DNA of 64,000 nucleotides from Homarus americanus (GCF_018991925.1 NW_024735416.1:1-64000); one strand, 5' to 3'; positions 21,901 to 34,127 are shown, numbered from the stretch's first letter. Program-made: numbers and translations. The notes: a model not told the origin generated them from the letters alone.

Positions 21901-24900
21901 TTTATTCAATAACTCCCTCCCTCCCCCTCTCTCTGACCAACATACTACCTCCACTCTCTCAACAACATACTAACTCCACTCTCTCACCAACATACTACCT
22001 CCTCTCTCTCACCAACATACTACCTCCTCTCTCTCACCAACATACTACCTCCTCTCTCTCACCAACATACTACCTCCTCTCTCTCATCAACATACTACCT
22101 CCTCTCTCTCATCAACATACTAACCTCCTCTCTCTCACCAACATACTACCTCCTCTCTCTCATCAACATACTACCTCCTCTCTCTCCTCAGCATACTACC
22201 TCCTCTCTCTCATCAACATACTACCTCCTCTCTCTCCTCAACATACTACCTCCCTCTCTCTCACCAGCACTACCTCCACTCTCTCCTGCCAACACTACTA
22301 CCTCCTCTCTCATCAACATACTACCTCCTCTTTCACCAACTTATACTACCTCCTCTCTCTCATCAACACTTACTACCTCCTCTCTCTCGCAACATACTAC
22401 CTCCTCTCTCAACAACATACTACCTCCTCTCTCTCTCACCAACATACTACCTCCTCTCCTCACCAACATACTACTCCTCTCTCTCATCAACATACTACCT
22501 CCTCTCTCTCCTCCAACATACTACCTCCTCTCTCTCAAAAACATACTACCTCCACTCTCTCGCCCAACCATGCCTGCCTCCTCTCTCACACGACCATACT
22601 ACCTCCTCTCTCTCACTAACATACTACCTCCTCTCTCTCACTAACATACTACCTCCTCTCTCTCACTAACATACTACCTCCTCTCACTCACCAACATACT
22701 ACCTACTCTCTCTCACCAACATACTACCTACTCTCTCTCACCAACATACTGCCTCCTCTCTCTCACCAACATACTACCTCCTCTCTCTCACCAACATACT
22801 ACCTCCTCTCTCTCACCAACATACTGTACTACCCTCTCTCTTTAATATACTGTACAGTAATACTCCCTCTCTTCAACGTACTACCCCCTCTTTCTCCAAC
22901 ATAATATCTCTTTTCTCTCTCCAACATATCCGCCCTCTCTCTTTAATACTGTACAGTGTCTCCCTCTTCAACATTACTACCTCTTTCTCCAACATAATAT
23001 CTCTTTCTCCAACATATCCCCTCTCTTTCTCAACATATCCCCTCTTCTCTCCCTTTTACTATCCCCATCTCTCTCTTCAACATACTATTCACCTCTCTCC
23101 AACATTCTATCTCACCTATTTCTCTTTCAAAGTTCAATTTACATCGTGATGCCTCCACCTCCCTCCCAGGTAAGATGCCAATGAGAGGTTATGACCCTCA
23201 TCCATCTCCCAATGTCTACACCAATGGCCATTTAGCCACAGAGTGCAGAAGATCTGTCATGCCTCACCTTAAAAGCCTCTTTCTCAAGTCTTTGGAAGCG
23301 GTTGCCCTTGATGGTAACAGCAATGTCTCCAGTTGCTGCAATGGCCCCTGTGGCCACCCTGCCAAGGTGACAGTTCCTCACTTGGTACTACTCGATCTTC
23401 CCTGCCATACAGATACACCATTAAACTCCTCACTGGATACAGGTAATGATATTCTGTCTATGTTTTAAATTCACAGTTTTGTCTATATATTCTAGGCTAA
23501 AACTAAATGGTCAAGAAAACAGGTAACAGAAATTCATACAAACTATTAAGCTCTCAAATGGCTAAGAATTATGTTTTACACATGTTCACAAATTGGCTCA
23601 CCCACTCAAGTGTGGCAAGTGGGCGTAAAAAACAATATTGATGATGAATTAGTTTCATTTACAGGTAAAATAAACAAATAAATAAATAAATAGACAAGAG
23701 ACAGATGAAGAGCAACACAAGACACCCATGAGTCCATTTATCTCCTCACCGAATATTTGGAATATATATGGACTAAATATCACTTTGAAATTAGCTATAA
23801 GAAAGTACTTCTACACACAGTAGTTAGAATGGGTACGAGGTAGGGTGGGTACGAGGTAGGGTGGCAAAGGACTTCAACAGCCCATGTCAAGTTAATTTGA
23901 TGACATTCTAAAGCCTATGTTATAAAGAAATATGAAACTTTCTCTAAACAACTCAAAATGGATGAAGAGTGGGTGATGGATGAGAAAAGGGTAATGGCAT
24001 TTGGGTGTTAGGTGAAAAAAGGGTGATGGTAAGTACAGTACTTGATGGGTGAGACAAGTCCAGTAAGTACACATCCTTAGTGTCTGAAACAGCACTCAAA
24101 ATCTGCTCATGTGAACTGCATTGCAAGATGTACGTAATTCTGAATTAAAATTTTGCTACTCAGGTATTAAAACTGTCATTCAGATTCACAGGTAACAAAA
24201 GGTGTTTGGAATTAGTAATTACCTTTACTTTTTTTTTAAAGAACCACAGATACTTAGGGTGATCGGGGGGAGGGGGTCCTGAGGGTCCGGATCCCCCTTT
24301 TCATCAGAAAATTACAATACCTTTCCTTTAAAGCAGTATTGTGCTCAGGCATTTTTGGATGGTAAAATGTAATTACTATTGACTTAAGAATATCTCCTAA
24401 TATCAAGTGCACATGGCTTCAAAGTGGCCATGATATTGGTCAGATTTAAAAAAAAATTCATGTTTGTGCCGGGAGTCATTGTCTAGTAACGTCGATATAT
24501 TTATTAATGTGTCCGTGTCATTCAGTTAACTAATAAATAGCTGTACTTAGAAGCAGTGCTTAGAAAATTTCCCCTAAGAATATATTAAGTCAAATAACTA
24601 ATAATCAATGCTACCAACTTTCCTCACTTCACAATCCTACAACTAATAACTCATACTTTACCCTCATTACAAACCTAATGAATGAGATGAGGGTGATGGC
24701 ACCAACTTGATGAATGAGACAAGGATGATGGCACCAACTTGATGAATGAGACAAGGATGATGGCAGGAACTTGATGAATAAGATGAAGGCGATTTTAGGA
24801 ACCTGATGGACAAGGTTGAAGGCTTCAGCACCGACATTCTTAATGGTGACATTGGAAAGGAGCAGACCACTCCACTTGTATTCTTGTCTCCTGCTGAGGT

Positions 24901-27900
24901 TGATGTATCCCTCTGTGGCCACCGATCCCTCGACCGCCTCCACCACCGAGTTCTCCATCACAAGGTACCGCATCTGTTGTGGTAAACGCCTGCTTTTATT
25001 CACATCTGTTGTAGAACACACACACATCTGCATCTGTTGTGCCTCTTAGTTAACCTCCATCTGTTATGCCAGTTATATAACCTGCATCTGCTGTGTTAAC
25101 TCCTATTACTACTTGCATCTGTTGTGACAAACACATTATCAGTTTCTACAGTGGCTGTAACTGATGCCTGGTATTAAAACATTGGTTGTAGGAAACACTC
25201 TACAACATACACAATTATTACAAAATACAATTCCACACACCTCATTAACGTTGTGGATAAAGCCTTTTCTAATCACTCCCACTTCACTGTTGATGATTCT
25301 GAAACTGCCTGCTTTTCTGTCTCTCAGTAATTTGGGTGGGATTTCCGGCACATAGCAGCCAGCGATGCCGATACCTAAAACATAGTAGGCATGATGTGAG
25401 GTTGAACCAAGGTAAATATTATAGATTAATTTTATATACAATAGCTTTGCACAACCGTTTTTATCTTGCATGGTTTATCTTGTGAATTCATTTGATGTTC
25501 AGTGAAATCTAGGCTCTATTTATGGGTGCATTTGAAACTACACTTAAAAATTCTTATGAAACACGGTGATAGTATATCCTAGTAGATACTGGTACAATGC
25601 CAACAAGAGAAACCCAAATATTTATGGAGCATATGCGCGCGCGCACACGTACACACACACACACACACACACATAAAAAGCTAAAGAATATCTTCTTAAA
25701 CAAAAGGGAACGTCTTACTCAAGCCCTAGGGTTTATTATTCTACAAGTGTTGCAATTATCTACAACTGTCCAGCAGGGTGGATCATTCACATTAATAACT
25801 CATATTCCTTAAAACACTAAATGAATGTTAATGCCGAAGAGGTTGAGTTTAAATAAAGTGGATTTCTAACGAAGTTCAGAAAAAATATTTTGCCATAAAT
25901 AGGATTTCTGGGGCAAGTATAAAAATTTATATCCCAGAAAAAGGGGAGTAACAAAGAATGATTCTTTAATTTACACTATCCTCTTTGCCACTGATAGGTT
26001 TGTTAGCTACTTGGGCGATCGGTGCTGTTGTTCTGCGAAATATCTACTACAACGAAAGAAGCCACATGCACAATACTAAGCAAAATATGTACTGTGATAT
26101 CAGTGTCGGGATAATGTGCCCCTGTGTGTGTGGTGACTGCTAGCAATATCCCTATTTTAAGCTACATATAATCGACCCTCAATAACTAAAATCACCTACC
26201 ACCACCTGAATTCCAATATTGGAGCAAAGAGTTGGGGGATATTCTACAATCTGGGTAGTTATTTTGCAGGCCTTTTTTTACGTGCACCGAGCGGGTTTTT
26301 TTGGTTCTGCACATATGCAGTGTAGTAAACAGTGATAGGTAATTCGCATGTTCCAGGTATAAACACTTGTTTTGAGTAATGTCCTCTGAGGTGTTTATAG
26401 ACTTCTATCAAGTCATCCCTTGCCTTAACCGCCTTTGGATATAAGCTAAGCAATTGCAGGTGTTTTCACTACACAGATTTTGGAGAATGTTTAAGAGGCC
26501 AAGGTATCACTACAGAAAAATTATATTACAGTACTGTACAGTATGTTTAAGTCTAGATAAATGCTAATGGATTTTGAATATACAGGTACTTCAAATGGGC
26601 TTTTAATATCTTGTGTACGGGCTTCCCTCGGAGTCTAATAAAATCGTCTTGCATTAGCCAAATAAAATCTCTGGCATTAGCCAGTGCAGGGGTTAGTGGA
26701 GATAGTCTATTAAGTACAGTAGCTTAAGATGTTTGATAACAACAAATGGGGTGACCTAATTTTCTAAACATCTCAGAGGGCACTAGTTAGTCGAGTGTCC
26801 ATACCTGGAGGACACCCACCCTACAAGAGGTCACAACTCAAGGTTGAAGAAGCCACAAGTCCAGAAAACTCTGAGGGTAAACTTTTTCAGTGTGAAAATT
26901 GTGAACTCTTGGTACAATCTGCCAGTGTGTGTTGTGATGGCACTAAATATGAGCTGTTTCAAGACCAGACTTGACCAACACTAGAGCATTAGATGCATTG
27001 CCAGTACTGTACTTGTCAACAGTGCGTAACAAAGATGACCTGACCTCCCAAGCGGTTAACGACCTGACCAGTAATGGTAAAACATGTGATTTCTGAGCAT
27101 GTCAAACAAGTCAAATAAAAAAAAAGAAGGTTTTTAGTGTTTTTGGAGTTAGGTTACCCCCAAAGAGATGCCCAAGTGCCATAAAACAAAGCTTTACCAT
27201 TTGTTACTTAAAGACTCACCGACATAAGTGGTGAAGAGGGTTGGGTTTCTGTTGGAGGTCAGCTCAGGGGTTGCATCCAGTATGAGTGTCCCACTCCTCC
27301 ACACATCCAGGGAGGCTGAGGGAGCGTCTTGCCACTCCCGCAGGAATGCGCCCGTCACCTGTACACTAGTCGCATTCACCACCCGCACATAAGCGCTCAA
27401 CAATTTAGACTCCCGGAAGGGGTACAGAGCATCCGTCAGCAAGACTCCCTGTGAGATGTAAACAAAATGGGTAATATATGTTAACAGGCCATTTAAAAAT
27501 TTTTCGTCCATTGTGAAAAAAACTGAATAAATAGTATTGAAAGACCGTGGCCATTAAAGACAGAATCATTTGGAATAAGACGATACTCTGGAAAACAATC
27601 TACCTGCTCCCTCTGAACAATTCCAGATAGCTGATTCTCAAACCCCTGAAGAAACCCAACATACTTATCCTCTGATTCTGAAGCGGCAGGCAAAAATCCC
27701 CCAAAGTTCACAGGGACAGCTTAGAACCTATAAGTCCGACAGGAGTGTCGAACATATGGTCCGCCACACTCGTGTATCCAGGCCGCAGACTATTGGTTGC
27801 TCCAGCAACACCGTAAGCCACCAGTAGTCCGGAAGCCGGACTTCATGATCCAAAATTCTCGGTTAAAGTGTTTTTCTCTGCTGATTATTCATCTTTGGGG

Positions 27901-30231
27901 TGTATATAATGAGATCTAGGGGTGTGTGGAAGTTACACCCTTGGGCAATTTGTGATATAAAAGATGGCCGCTAAAAATACGAAAATATACCCGAAAACCA
28001 CTTTTTGGCATTTCTTCACAACCACATGTGCCTGTAGAACTCGCCAATGTAATAGTGATAAGATGACATGACATGGCTACAACCCAAGAGGCAGCCGACG
28101 CTATAATTATACAACTAAATAAAGCATGTGGTCAAGCAGCTCTTATGGTGACATGATACAGACATCTTCGTTCTCTTATTCCACTTTGTGCGTCATGATG
28201 ATGTCCCCCATACAAGACCGATCTGTGACTGACATCAACGCCACAGCACTTGAGCACCATGCCATATTTCCTGAATTTGTTGACTGTTTATGGAGCAACT
28301 GGTTGTGATACTGTTGCAACTTTCTTCGGAATAGGTAAGGGCGTAGCCTTGAAGGCTCTGGTGCTCATCGCCTCAACTACCTACGGAACACAACCAAGAC
28401 CATGCACTTCATTTTGGTTTGCTATGAACAATTGTGATGTCAATCAATGACAGAAGCACGTCTAAAAGTGTATCTGGAATCCTTTCTCCACACACTCATC
28501 CTGTCACTACATGTAACTTGTTCACATACTCCATGGCCCTTCAGGCACTTGCGTCCTAATTCCACGAGTCAAGAAGGTAAGCATAACTCCACATGCTTCC
28601 CTGTTGATCGTTGAATCGGATTCACTTCCTTCCCTCCCCTTTCTTTCTAAATTCAAGGAATGAGAAGATCTGAATGTCTTTCCGTGGGCATGGTAATCAG
28701 AGGAGCCGGTTCATTCCTCGATATTTTATGACGAAATTTTACCGATAAATTTTTCATGCAGAGAATACACATCCAGCATGGGAACAACAACAAAATGCAA
28801 AACTGACTTGAAAATCACTTGTGAAGAAGAGGAAATAAACCAATCAAAGCTAACTTATTACCTGGCAACCCTGCAGTAATATTGGTCAGGTGTAGTTAGG
28901 TCAGGTTGTTTATTGTGGTCTGCTTCCTTATGGTTTTCACTTTTTCTAACTCCACTGCTGGACTTGTATTCTATGCATTACAATAATCGTATTAACGAAG
29001 TGTAAGTTTGTGTTGACAATCCAACACGAAAGTCTTGGCTAATTCTCTATCACTCGTGTGTGTGTGTGTGTGTCAAAACATTATGTTTAAGGTTTTACCT
29101 TTTAAAAACATTTAACGTTAACCCTAAAGTTGCATAAGTATGTGAATTATAACATCAACAAGATTCCTCCAATAAATAAACTTCCATGAAACCCAGGAAA
29201 TATTTATATTATTATTTGCAAGATCGCCAGCATGGCGGCCATTCTGAATAATGCACCAAAATGTGACTTTTACAACAGGACTTTGGGGTACGTTTGTGTA
29301 AACCTTCACTGGGGTCGTCGCAGTGTGAGTTTGAGAGGACCAAGATGATTTTGAAGATGGCCACCATCTTGGCAGTGTTGTACAAATTATATAGGGCACT
29401 AACTACACTGAGAGTTTCATGACAATCAAATTTACTGTTTAGCGATGAAACTTAAAGACCAAAACACTTCGTTAAAAGCTCGCTTAAAAAAAAAACTCGT
29501 CTCTTTACCTTTGAGATACATCATGCCTGACATCACCGAATTTCATTCAATAACTTATAAGAATACCTGAAAAAAATCTTACACACTTAAAGGGCCCTGT
29601 GGACTCCCGGGATTTCATTTGAACAAATGTGAGATTTCCTTACCCCATGAAAGCTACTAAATATTTAATATGTGAGGAAAAGGTTCATTTAGTTCTATTT
29701 ATGTTTTTATATTTTTCTTATATTCCCTTCATCCCACGAGGGCACTTCCTGCTATGCTTGGTCCTGGCGATGTTGAAAGAAACCGCCAACACGTAACGGG
29801 AAGACGACTGACTGCGTCACGCCCGCCATGACCTAGTGTTTAGCACCGAGCTAGAAGAGCTAAAAGGTAGATACGATGTTAAGTTTTATTGTTTATGTGA
29901 TTGTGTACACGAGTGAATCTTGTGCGTTTGTGTGTGTATTATGTACTGTGTGGTTATGAAAGATGCAACACGCTCCACTGTGATGACGCCATCATCTTAC
30001 CTTCATATTTTGGAAATCACAGATGATGGTGACGGTGCGTCCACTGCGTGTCATACCCAGACTACACTCACAGTATGTTTCTGGGTTGTCTAAACTGTCC
30101 CTTTGTGGACACTTGGCTACTAACGACTGGCAGGACGCGTATCTGAGAACCCCCGTCAACACCACCAGCAGGTGTACGGAGCTCCTGAAGACCCACCAGG
30201 GCCGCTGGACTACGGCAAGGCGGCTCTTCAT
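18640..30231 (-). CDS. Gene A: LRR-like single-pass membrane protein, seven exons (paralogue of gene B)
   Basis: Family not recognised. Exons on the minus strand: 30231-30001, 27448-27220, 25374-25241, 24973-24803, 23401-23268, 19822-19634, 18948-18640, about 465 residues. Exon 1 gives a hydrophobic signal (HLLVVLTGVL) and a CP...C-x-C...C cluster like an LRR N-terminal cap. Exons 2-6 have irregular LRR-like segments (WSGLLLSNVTIKNVGAEAF), NxT/S glycosylation sites (VNATS) and conserved Cys (GLMCH, SCGNPQ). Exon 7 carries one TM helix (WVLLTVLLLLLLPIIIGCVY) and a short tail with SSKEN and NPLYEG, an NPxY-type motif. It is probably a cell-surface receptor or adhesion protein; that is inference. 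The ATG is placed by the signal peptide and by alignment with gene B. Exon 5 is one base short against B, so the gene may be frameshifted, or it uses another acceptor. Confidence 0.8.
18949..19633 (-). other. Gene A intron 6
   Basis: 685 bp AT-rich intron with several GTACAGTAC-type palindromes; no other feature seen. Confidence 0.75.
19634..19822 (-). CDS. Gene A exon 6
   Basis: 189 bp, 63 codons, equal to gene B exon 6. Acceptor TTGATCAG, donor CAG|GTCAGT. Encodes HALEGLMCHELTSLEKNTVH and VSCGNPQ, aligned to DALEGLMCHNRTSLERNTIH and NTCGNPQ of B. Confidence 0.93.
20062..20760 (-). mobile_element. CR1/Jockey-like LINE 3' fragment
   Basis: On the minus strand: RNLEYRDRLKHMNLHSLERY, MIEVYKWKSGLNKGDI, RTRSNGFKLDKFRFR and NRVVDEWNKLP, the C-terminal block of the same LINE family found at 34128-35465. 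Its 3' end ATAAGAACAT...AGGCCTATTGGCC also matches that copy. 5'-truncated, with stops upstream. Confidence 0.8.
21154..21175 (+). repeat. Possible hAT-type terminal sequence
   Basis: CAGTGGTTCTTAACCTGGGC strongly resembles TIRs of hAT (Charlie-like) elements. I could not find the matching inverted end, so this may be a fragment. Confidence 0.35.
21914..22840. repeat. 25 bp pyrimidine-rich minisatellite
   Basis: Roughly 35 units of 25 bp, ACCAACATACTACCTCCTCT followed by CTCTC, with point variants and a few indels. From 22840 to about 23150 the pattern continues in decayed form (CTCTTTCTCCAACAT...). The unit is purine-rich on gene A's sense strand. No unique spacers, so it is not a CRISPR array. 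Confidence 0.95.
23268..23401 (-). CDS. Gene A exon 5 (one base short or alternative acceptor)
   Basis: Encodes NCHLGRVATGAIAATGDI and RLEKEAFK, aligned to NCRLGTVGTEAFTVVGDI and KLEKEAFK of gene B; donor AAG|GTGAGG. Using the acceptor TATGGCAG, the exon is 134 bp against 135 bp in B, and the first nine codons are out of frame with the rest. A second possible acceptor, GATCGAGTAG (exon start 23384), gives 117 bp and keeps the frame with a shorter N-terminal end. Both acceptors lack a good pyrimidine tract. Confidence 0.7.
23402..24802 (-). other. Gene A intron 4
   Basis: 1.4 kb intron. Apart from the donor-like repeats at its 5' end, and a 17 bp doublet GGGTACGAGGTAGGGTG near 23830-23865, I see nothing coding or mobile. 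Confidence 0.7.
24668..24802. repeat. ~32 bp tandem repeats of the exon 4 donor sequence (intron 4)
   Basis: About four units containing AACTTGATGAATGAGACAAG abut the exon 4 donor. On the transcribed strand they read CATCAAGTTGGT or CATCAAGTTCCT, close copies of the true junction CATCAG|GTTCCT. The exon 4 frame stays open through them. Confidence 0.7.
24803..24973 (-). CDS. Gene A exon 4
   Basis: 171 bp, 57 codons, equal to gene B exon 4. Acceptor ACAACAG, weak donor CAG|GTTCCT. Encodes MRYLVMENSVVEAVEGSVAT and LSNVTIKNVGAEAFNL, matching MRYLVMEDSVVKSVEGSVAS and LSNVTFQNIGAGAFNL of B. Confidence 0.93.
24974..25135. repeat. Degenerate tandem repeats of the exon 4 acceptor sequence (intron 3)
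   Basis: Five or six copies of CATCTGTTGT-like sequence at intervals of about 25-30 bp run from the exon 4 boundary into intron 3. On the transcribed strand each reads ACAACAGATG, which is the actual exon 4 acceptor plus its first codon. Confidence 0.65.
25241..25374 (-). CDS. Gene A exon 3
   Basis: 134 bp, equal to gene B exon 3. Acceptor ATGTTTTAG, donor GAG|GTGTGT. Encodes GIGIAGCYVPEIPPKLLRDR and KGFIHNVNE, aligned to GIGIVSCYIPEIPPKFLRDR and TGFLHNIKE of B. Confidence 0.92.
25375..27219 (-). other. Gene A intron 2 with a LINE relic and a CA microsatellite
   Basis: 1.85 kb phase-1 intron. Holds (CG/CA)n at about 25634-25672 and the plus-strand LINE tail at 26820-26990; otherwise featureless. 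Confidence 0.7.
26820..26990 (+). mobile_element. LINE relic: extreme C-terminus of a non-LTR RT
   Basis: The plus strand encodes RLKKPQ, FFSVKIVNSWYNLP and CFKTRLDQH, the common tail pattern KLKKPR...FFSxRVVxxWNxLP...FKxxLD of LINE polyproteins. Confidence 0.6.
27220..27448 (-). CDS. Gene A exon 2
   Basis: 229 bp, the same length as gene B exon 2, leaving in phase 1. Acceptor CTCACAG, donor G|GTGAGT. Encodes YPFRESKLLSAYVRVVNATS, matching FPFRNASLVSAYVRMVNATS of B, and LDVWRSGTL matching LDIWRGGNL. Confidence 0.9.
27600..27850 (-). other. Unexplained open stretch in gene A intron 1
   Basis: On the minus strand two adjoining frames look protein-like: GLLVAYGVAGATNSLRPGYT ... DTPVGLIGSKLSL, then after a stop and frame change VNFGGFLPAASESEDKYVGF. 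I do not recognise it. It could be a mobile-element remnant; there is no matching exon in gene B, so it is unlikely to belong to gene A. Confidence 0.3.
28075..28440 (+). pseudogene. Relic of a TE-associated invertebrate protein (DTD / TGCDT motifs)
   Basis: The plus strand gives QEAADAIIIQLNKACGQAAL, then after a frameshift DTDIFVLLFHFVRH, then ATGCDTVATFFGIGKGVALK. The order EADxxI - DDTDVxVLLxH - TGCDTxxxFxGxGK is one I know from uncharacterised, often TE-linked proteins of invertebrates. At least two frameshifts or stops; non-functional. Confidence 0.5.
30001..30231 (-). CDS. Gene A exon 1 (signal peptide and N-terminal Cys cluster)
   Basis: 231 bp, 77 codons, donor AAG|GTAAGA. Encodes a hydrophobic leader ending RYASC, then SLVAKCP, YCECSL and IICDFQNMK, matching gene B's IVAKCP, FCKCIL and IKCDFDNME. 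Confidence 0.85.
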
Positions 30232-30697
30232 GATTCACTGGACTGCCTTTCCTTCTCGAGGGTTGAAGACAAACCGAGGACCGACTACTGTCACAGTCAC
30301 AACCACACACTGCTCCTACACACTAAATATATCTCGTTCTTTACAAAGTGTGTTTTCTTGTCTTCGCAGTATGTGACAATTTTTTTTCCTTCCTGTTATG
30401 AGCCCCTTATTCTACACTATAATGGTTCACGATGCACAACTCTTAGTAGTTTTCTCAATCTTGAACTGTTGTTCTTGTCGTTAATATTTGGAGACGTAGT
30501 TCAATCGTATACTTTCACTAACGAAAGTACATTATACAAGACTTCAAAAAATTCACTCCGGTGTATCACGTGAACTTTCTCAGTAATACATGGTATGAAC
30601 ACAAAAGTTTATATAGGATTTTCACCTGCCCCGTTCAGTCCGTCCAGGTGTGTTTACATTGTGTGTATACAGGGACAGCGTGAGGGAATGGCTGGAG

Positions 30698-30824
30698 AGC
30701 GTCAGGCACCAGCGGGTCTCACACGGCGTGGCGCCTCACCAACAGGATGATGTGTGACTCCAGAGCCGCCCAGCTTCTGGTGCCCTTGTCCTTACACAGC
30801 CTCGGTTGTCAGTACACTATTATG
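30698..30824 (-). promoter_or_regulatory. Conserved upstream block of gene A
   Basis: Read on gene A's strand this shares 24 identical consecutive bases (30792-30815) with 37594-37617, followed by GGACAAG, then TCACACATC...CTGTTGGTGA and TGCCTGACGCT in the same order. It lies about 0.47-0.59 kb upstream of the gene A start codon. It may be a promoter, an enhancer or a 5' UTR exon; the sequence alone does not say. Confidence 0.7.
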
Positions 30825-32910
30825 GCACAACACACGTTCACCAGCCATGACCACCCGTTATGTTAATCACCATGTTCCTACAACCTTGTCTTTCACAACT
30901 ACAATACCACATAAGGAAAATAATGCAGTGGTCAATTTTACCCAAGGTCACACTCCAGCAAGGTCCTACCCTCCCCACTTCCCCCCAGGAGGTCCGACTC
31001 TCCTCGAGTCTTTCTTATCATTTTATCAACACACGAGGGAGACAATTGCCCCTCCATGGCCCGGTTATAACACCAACAACGGATAGACACACTAACCTCA
31101 CTTGAAAAGAAAAACTGGAACTATGTCAGTAGACCATAACTATCTCAGCTATGACAGCTCACAACACGATAAAAAAACTTATACATACTAAATAAAATCA
31201 CATGCATATATTCAGCCTATACGAGCAATAACTGTCCCCATTTTGTAAAATTCTTAGCAAAATAAAGTTGACTGTATAATATATAAACCCTAATGTGTAT
31301 GTGTATGTGTGTGTGTGTTTTGCACCCGACACCCAAGAAACGAACGCACTGACGCCCCCTGTACATCGCCCACGGCTCACCACCATTTTCCGCTTGTGTC
31401 AGGATGAGCGGGTCGATCATCTATTGCAGTAATCGAGTGCTTGCTATTAGGCTTAATCGAAACCTTCCTTCATGTTTACTTACTATTGTGCGTTTCAAGG
31501 GGCTGTCACGCTGGGCAAACCTTCCTCTGATCCTTTACTCCTGACAGAGAGGAGCGAAGATGACTGACGTCCGGCGCAATCATAAAAAATTGATTTTTTC
31601 CCCAATGTGAAGTGGCTGCGGAGCGAACTGATTTTTTATCTAAGTCGTGAAAAACTCGGGTGTATTACAAAACTAGTATATCACTAATTATCGAAAAATT
31701 CCGCAAAGCGTTAAATTACTTAAACGTGTATCTGTATTTATTCAACTACTGTACTTAAAGCAGATAATACTCCAGGATTGAGGGTGAAGAGATTAAATAA
31801 GGATATAATCTATACATCTTTTAAGACTTATTGCACCAGGTAGATATTCTATACAAGTCAAAATACGTGAATCTGTCAAACCACATTATAGACGCATCTG
31901 ACAGCTCGTGAAAACAAAGCTCCATATTGTTCCACACACGTAACACTCGGTAAAAAAAAACTACCGTTACAATTCCTGCGCGAAACTAACTGACACTACA
32001 AACGAAGTGTATAAAAAGACCCCTGAGGCATTCCTCGCACTGGCAGCCCTGCGCGTGTATGGGTTCGGTCACACGTGCTCGAAACAATTGATCGACACAC
32101 TGAAACAAAATCCAGTACTAGACTTTCCGGAATTATCGACCGTATGGTAAAACGTCGTTAGGCCGGGTTCCATTATGACGGCATACGAAACTGTGGGGCT
32201 ATTTAGATGTTTCGGAGCAGCATGGTATATTTTCCAATACTAATAAATAATGACAATGTGGCATTAGACCAAAGTGAAGTAGCAATACAAATACAGATTC
32301 GAAATTCGGGTGCAAAATAATCTTATACCTTTACTTTATCCGCTAATTCTTCCAAACATATAATGTATTCCTGTATGGCAACTCATCCACTTCCATGGTT
32401 ACTGTAGTTCACGGTGTGTGGAACATTTAACATACCATAGTTTAACTTGTCTAGATATACTGACATTCTCCAGTCATATTGTAACGAAGTAATTCAATAT
32501 TGTCAATGAAATAGCTAATTTCGGCCTACCAAATTAAGTACGAAATGTCTCACATTCAAGTCTACCAACCCTCGCGAGACAACGGGAATGTTCAATTGGA
32601 AAGTCATCAGACCCCCACCTGTAAGGTAGTTTATTTTTTACCGATTGTTACATAAATCTCCCGCCAAAACCAAACGATAACTTTTAAAAGAGTGTGTCTT
32701 GCCTTGATGAGTGGTCCTACACTTCTGTAACTAAAGTACCACGATACTCCTTGTTTCTGTTAACGTCCAACTGAGCTGCCGAGGCCCAGGTCATGAAGGA
32801 TCTACGGTAGGGACTATTGGCGCTTCCTGGACTGTGGCAACTACTGGGTGTACGGTCAATTGGATGATCAACCGAGAATAATTCGAGTCAAGAGGAAAGG
32901 CAAATTTGTC

Positions 32911-34039
<1,129 letters not shown>

Positions 34040-34127
34040 TCTGACTACCGACTGCTACAGTGCTCTTTGAAGATTAGTAGGGTCATTACCTAATACCTGA
34101 CCATTGTGGACTTGATCTCACCCTCCT

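Larger units (their letters stand above)
19823..23267 (-). other. Gene A intron 5, repeat-rich
   Basis: 3.4 kb intron. Contains a CR1/Jockey-like relic (20062-20760), a hAT-like terminal sequence (21154), and a large pyrimidine-rich minisatellite (21914-22840) that decays towards 23150. Confidence 0.8.
27449..30000 (-). other. Gene A intron 1
   Basis: 2.55 kb phase-0 intron. It contains a plus-strand TE-protein relic (28075-28440) and an unexplained minus-strand open stretch (27600-27850). The part from 28.5 to 30 kb, with a short (GT)n near 29057, shows nothing else. Confidence 0.7.

Noticed and set aside
21914..22840. CRISPR-like regular array
   Set aside because: Units are contiguous with no unique spacers, in an intron of a eukaryotic gene; it is a minisatellite.
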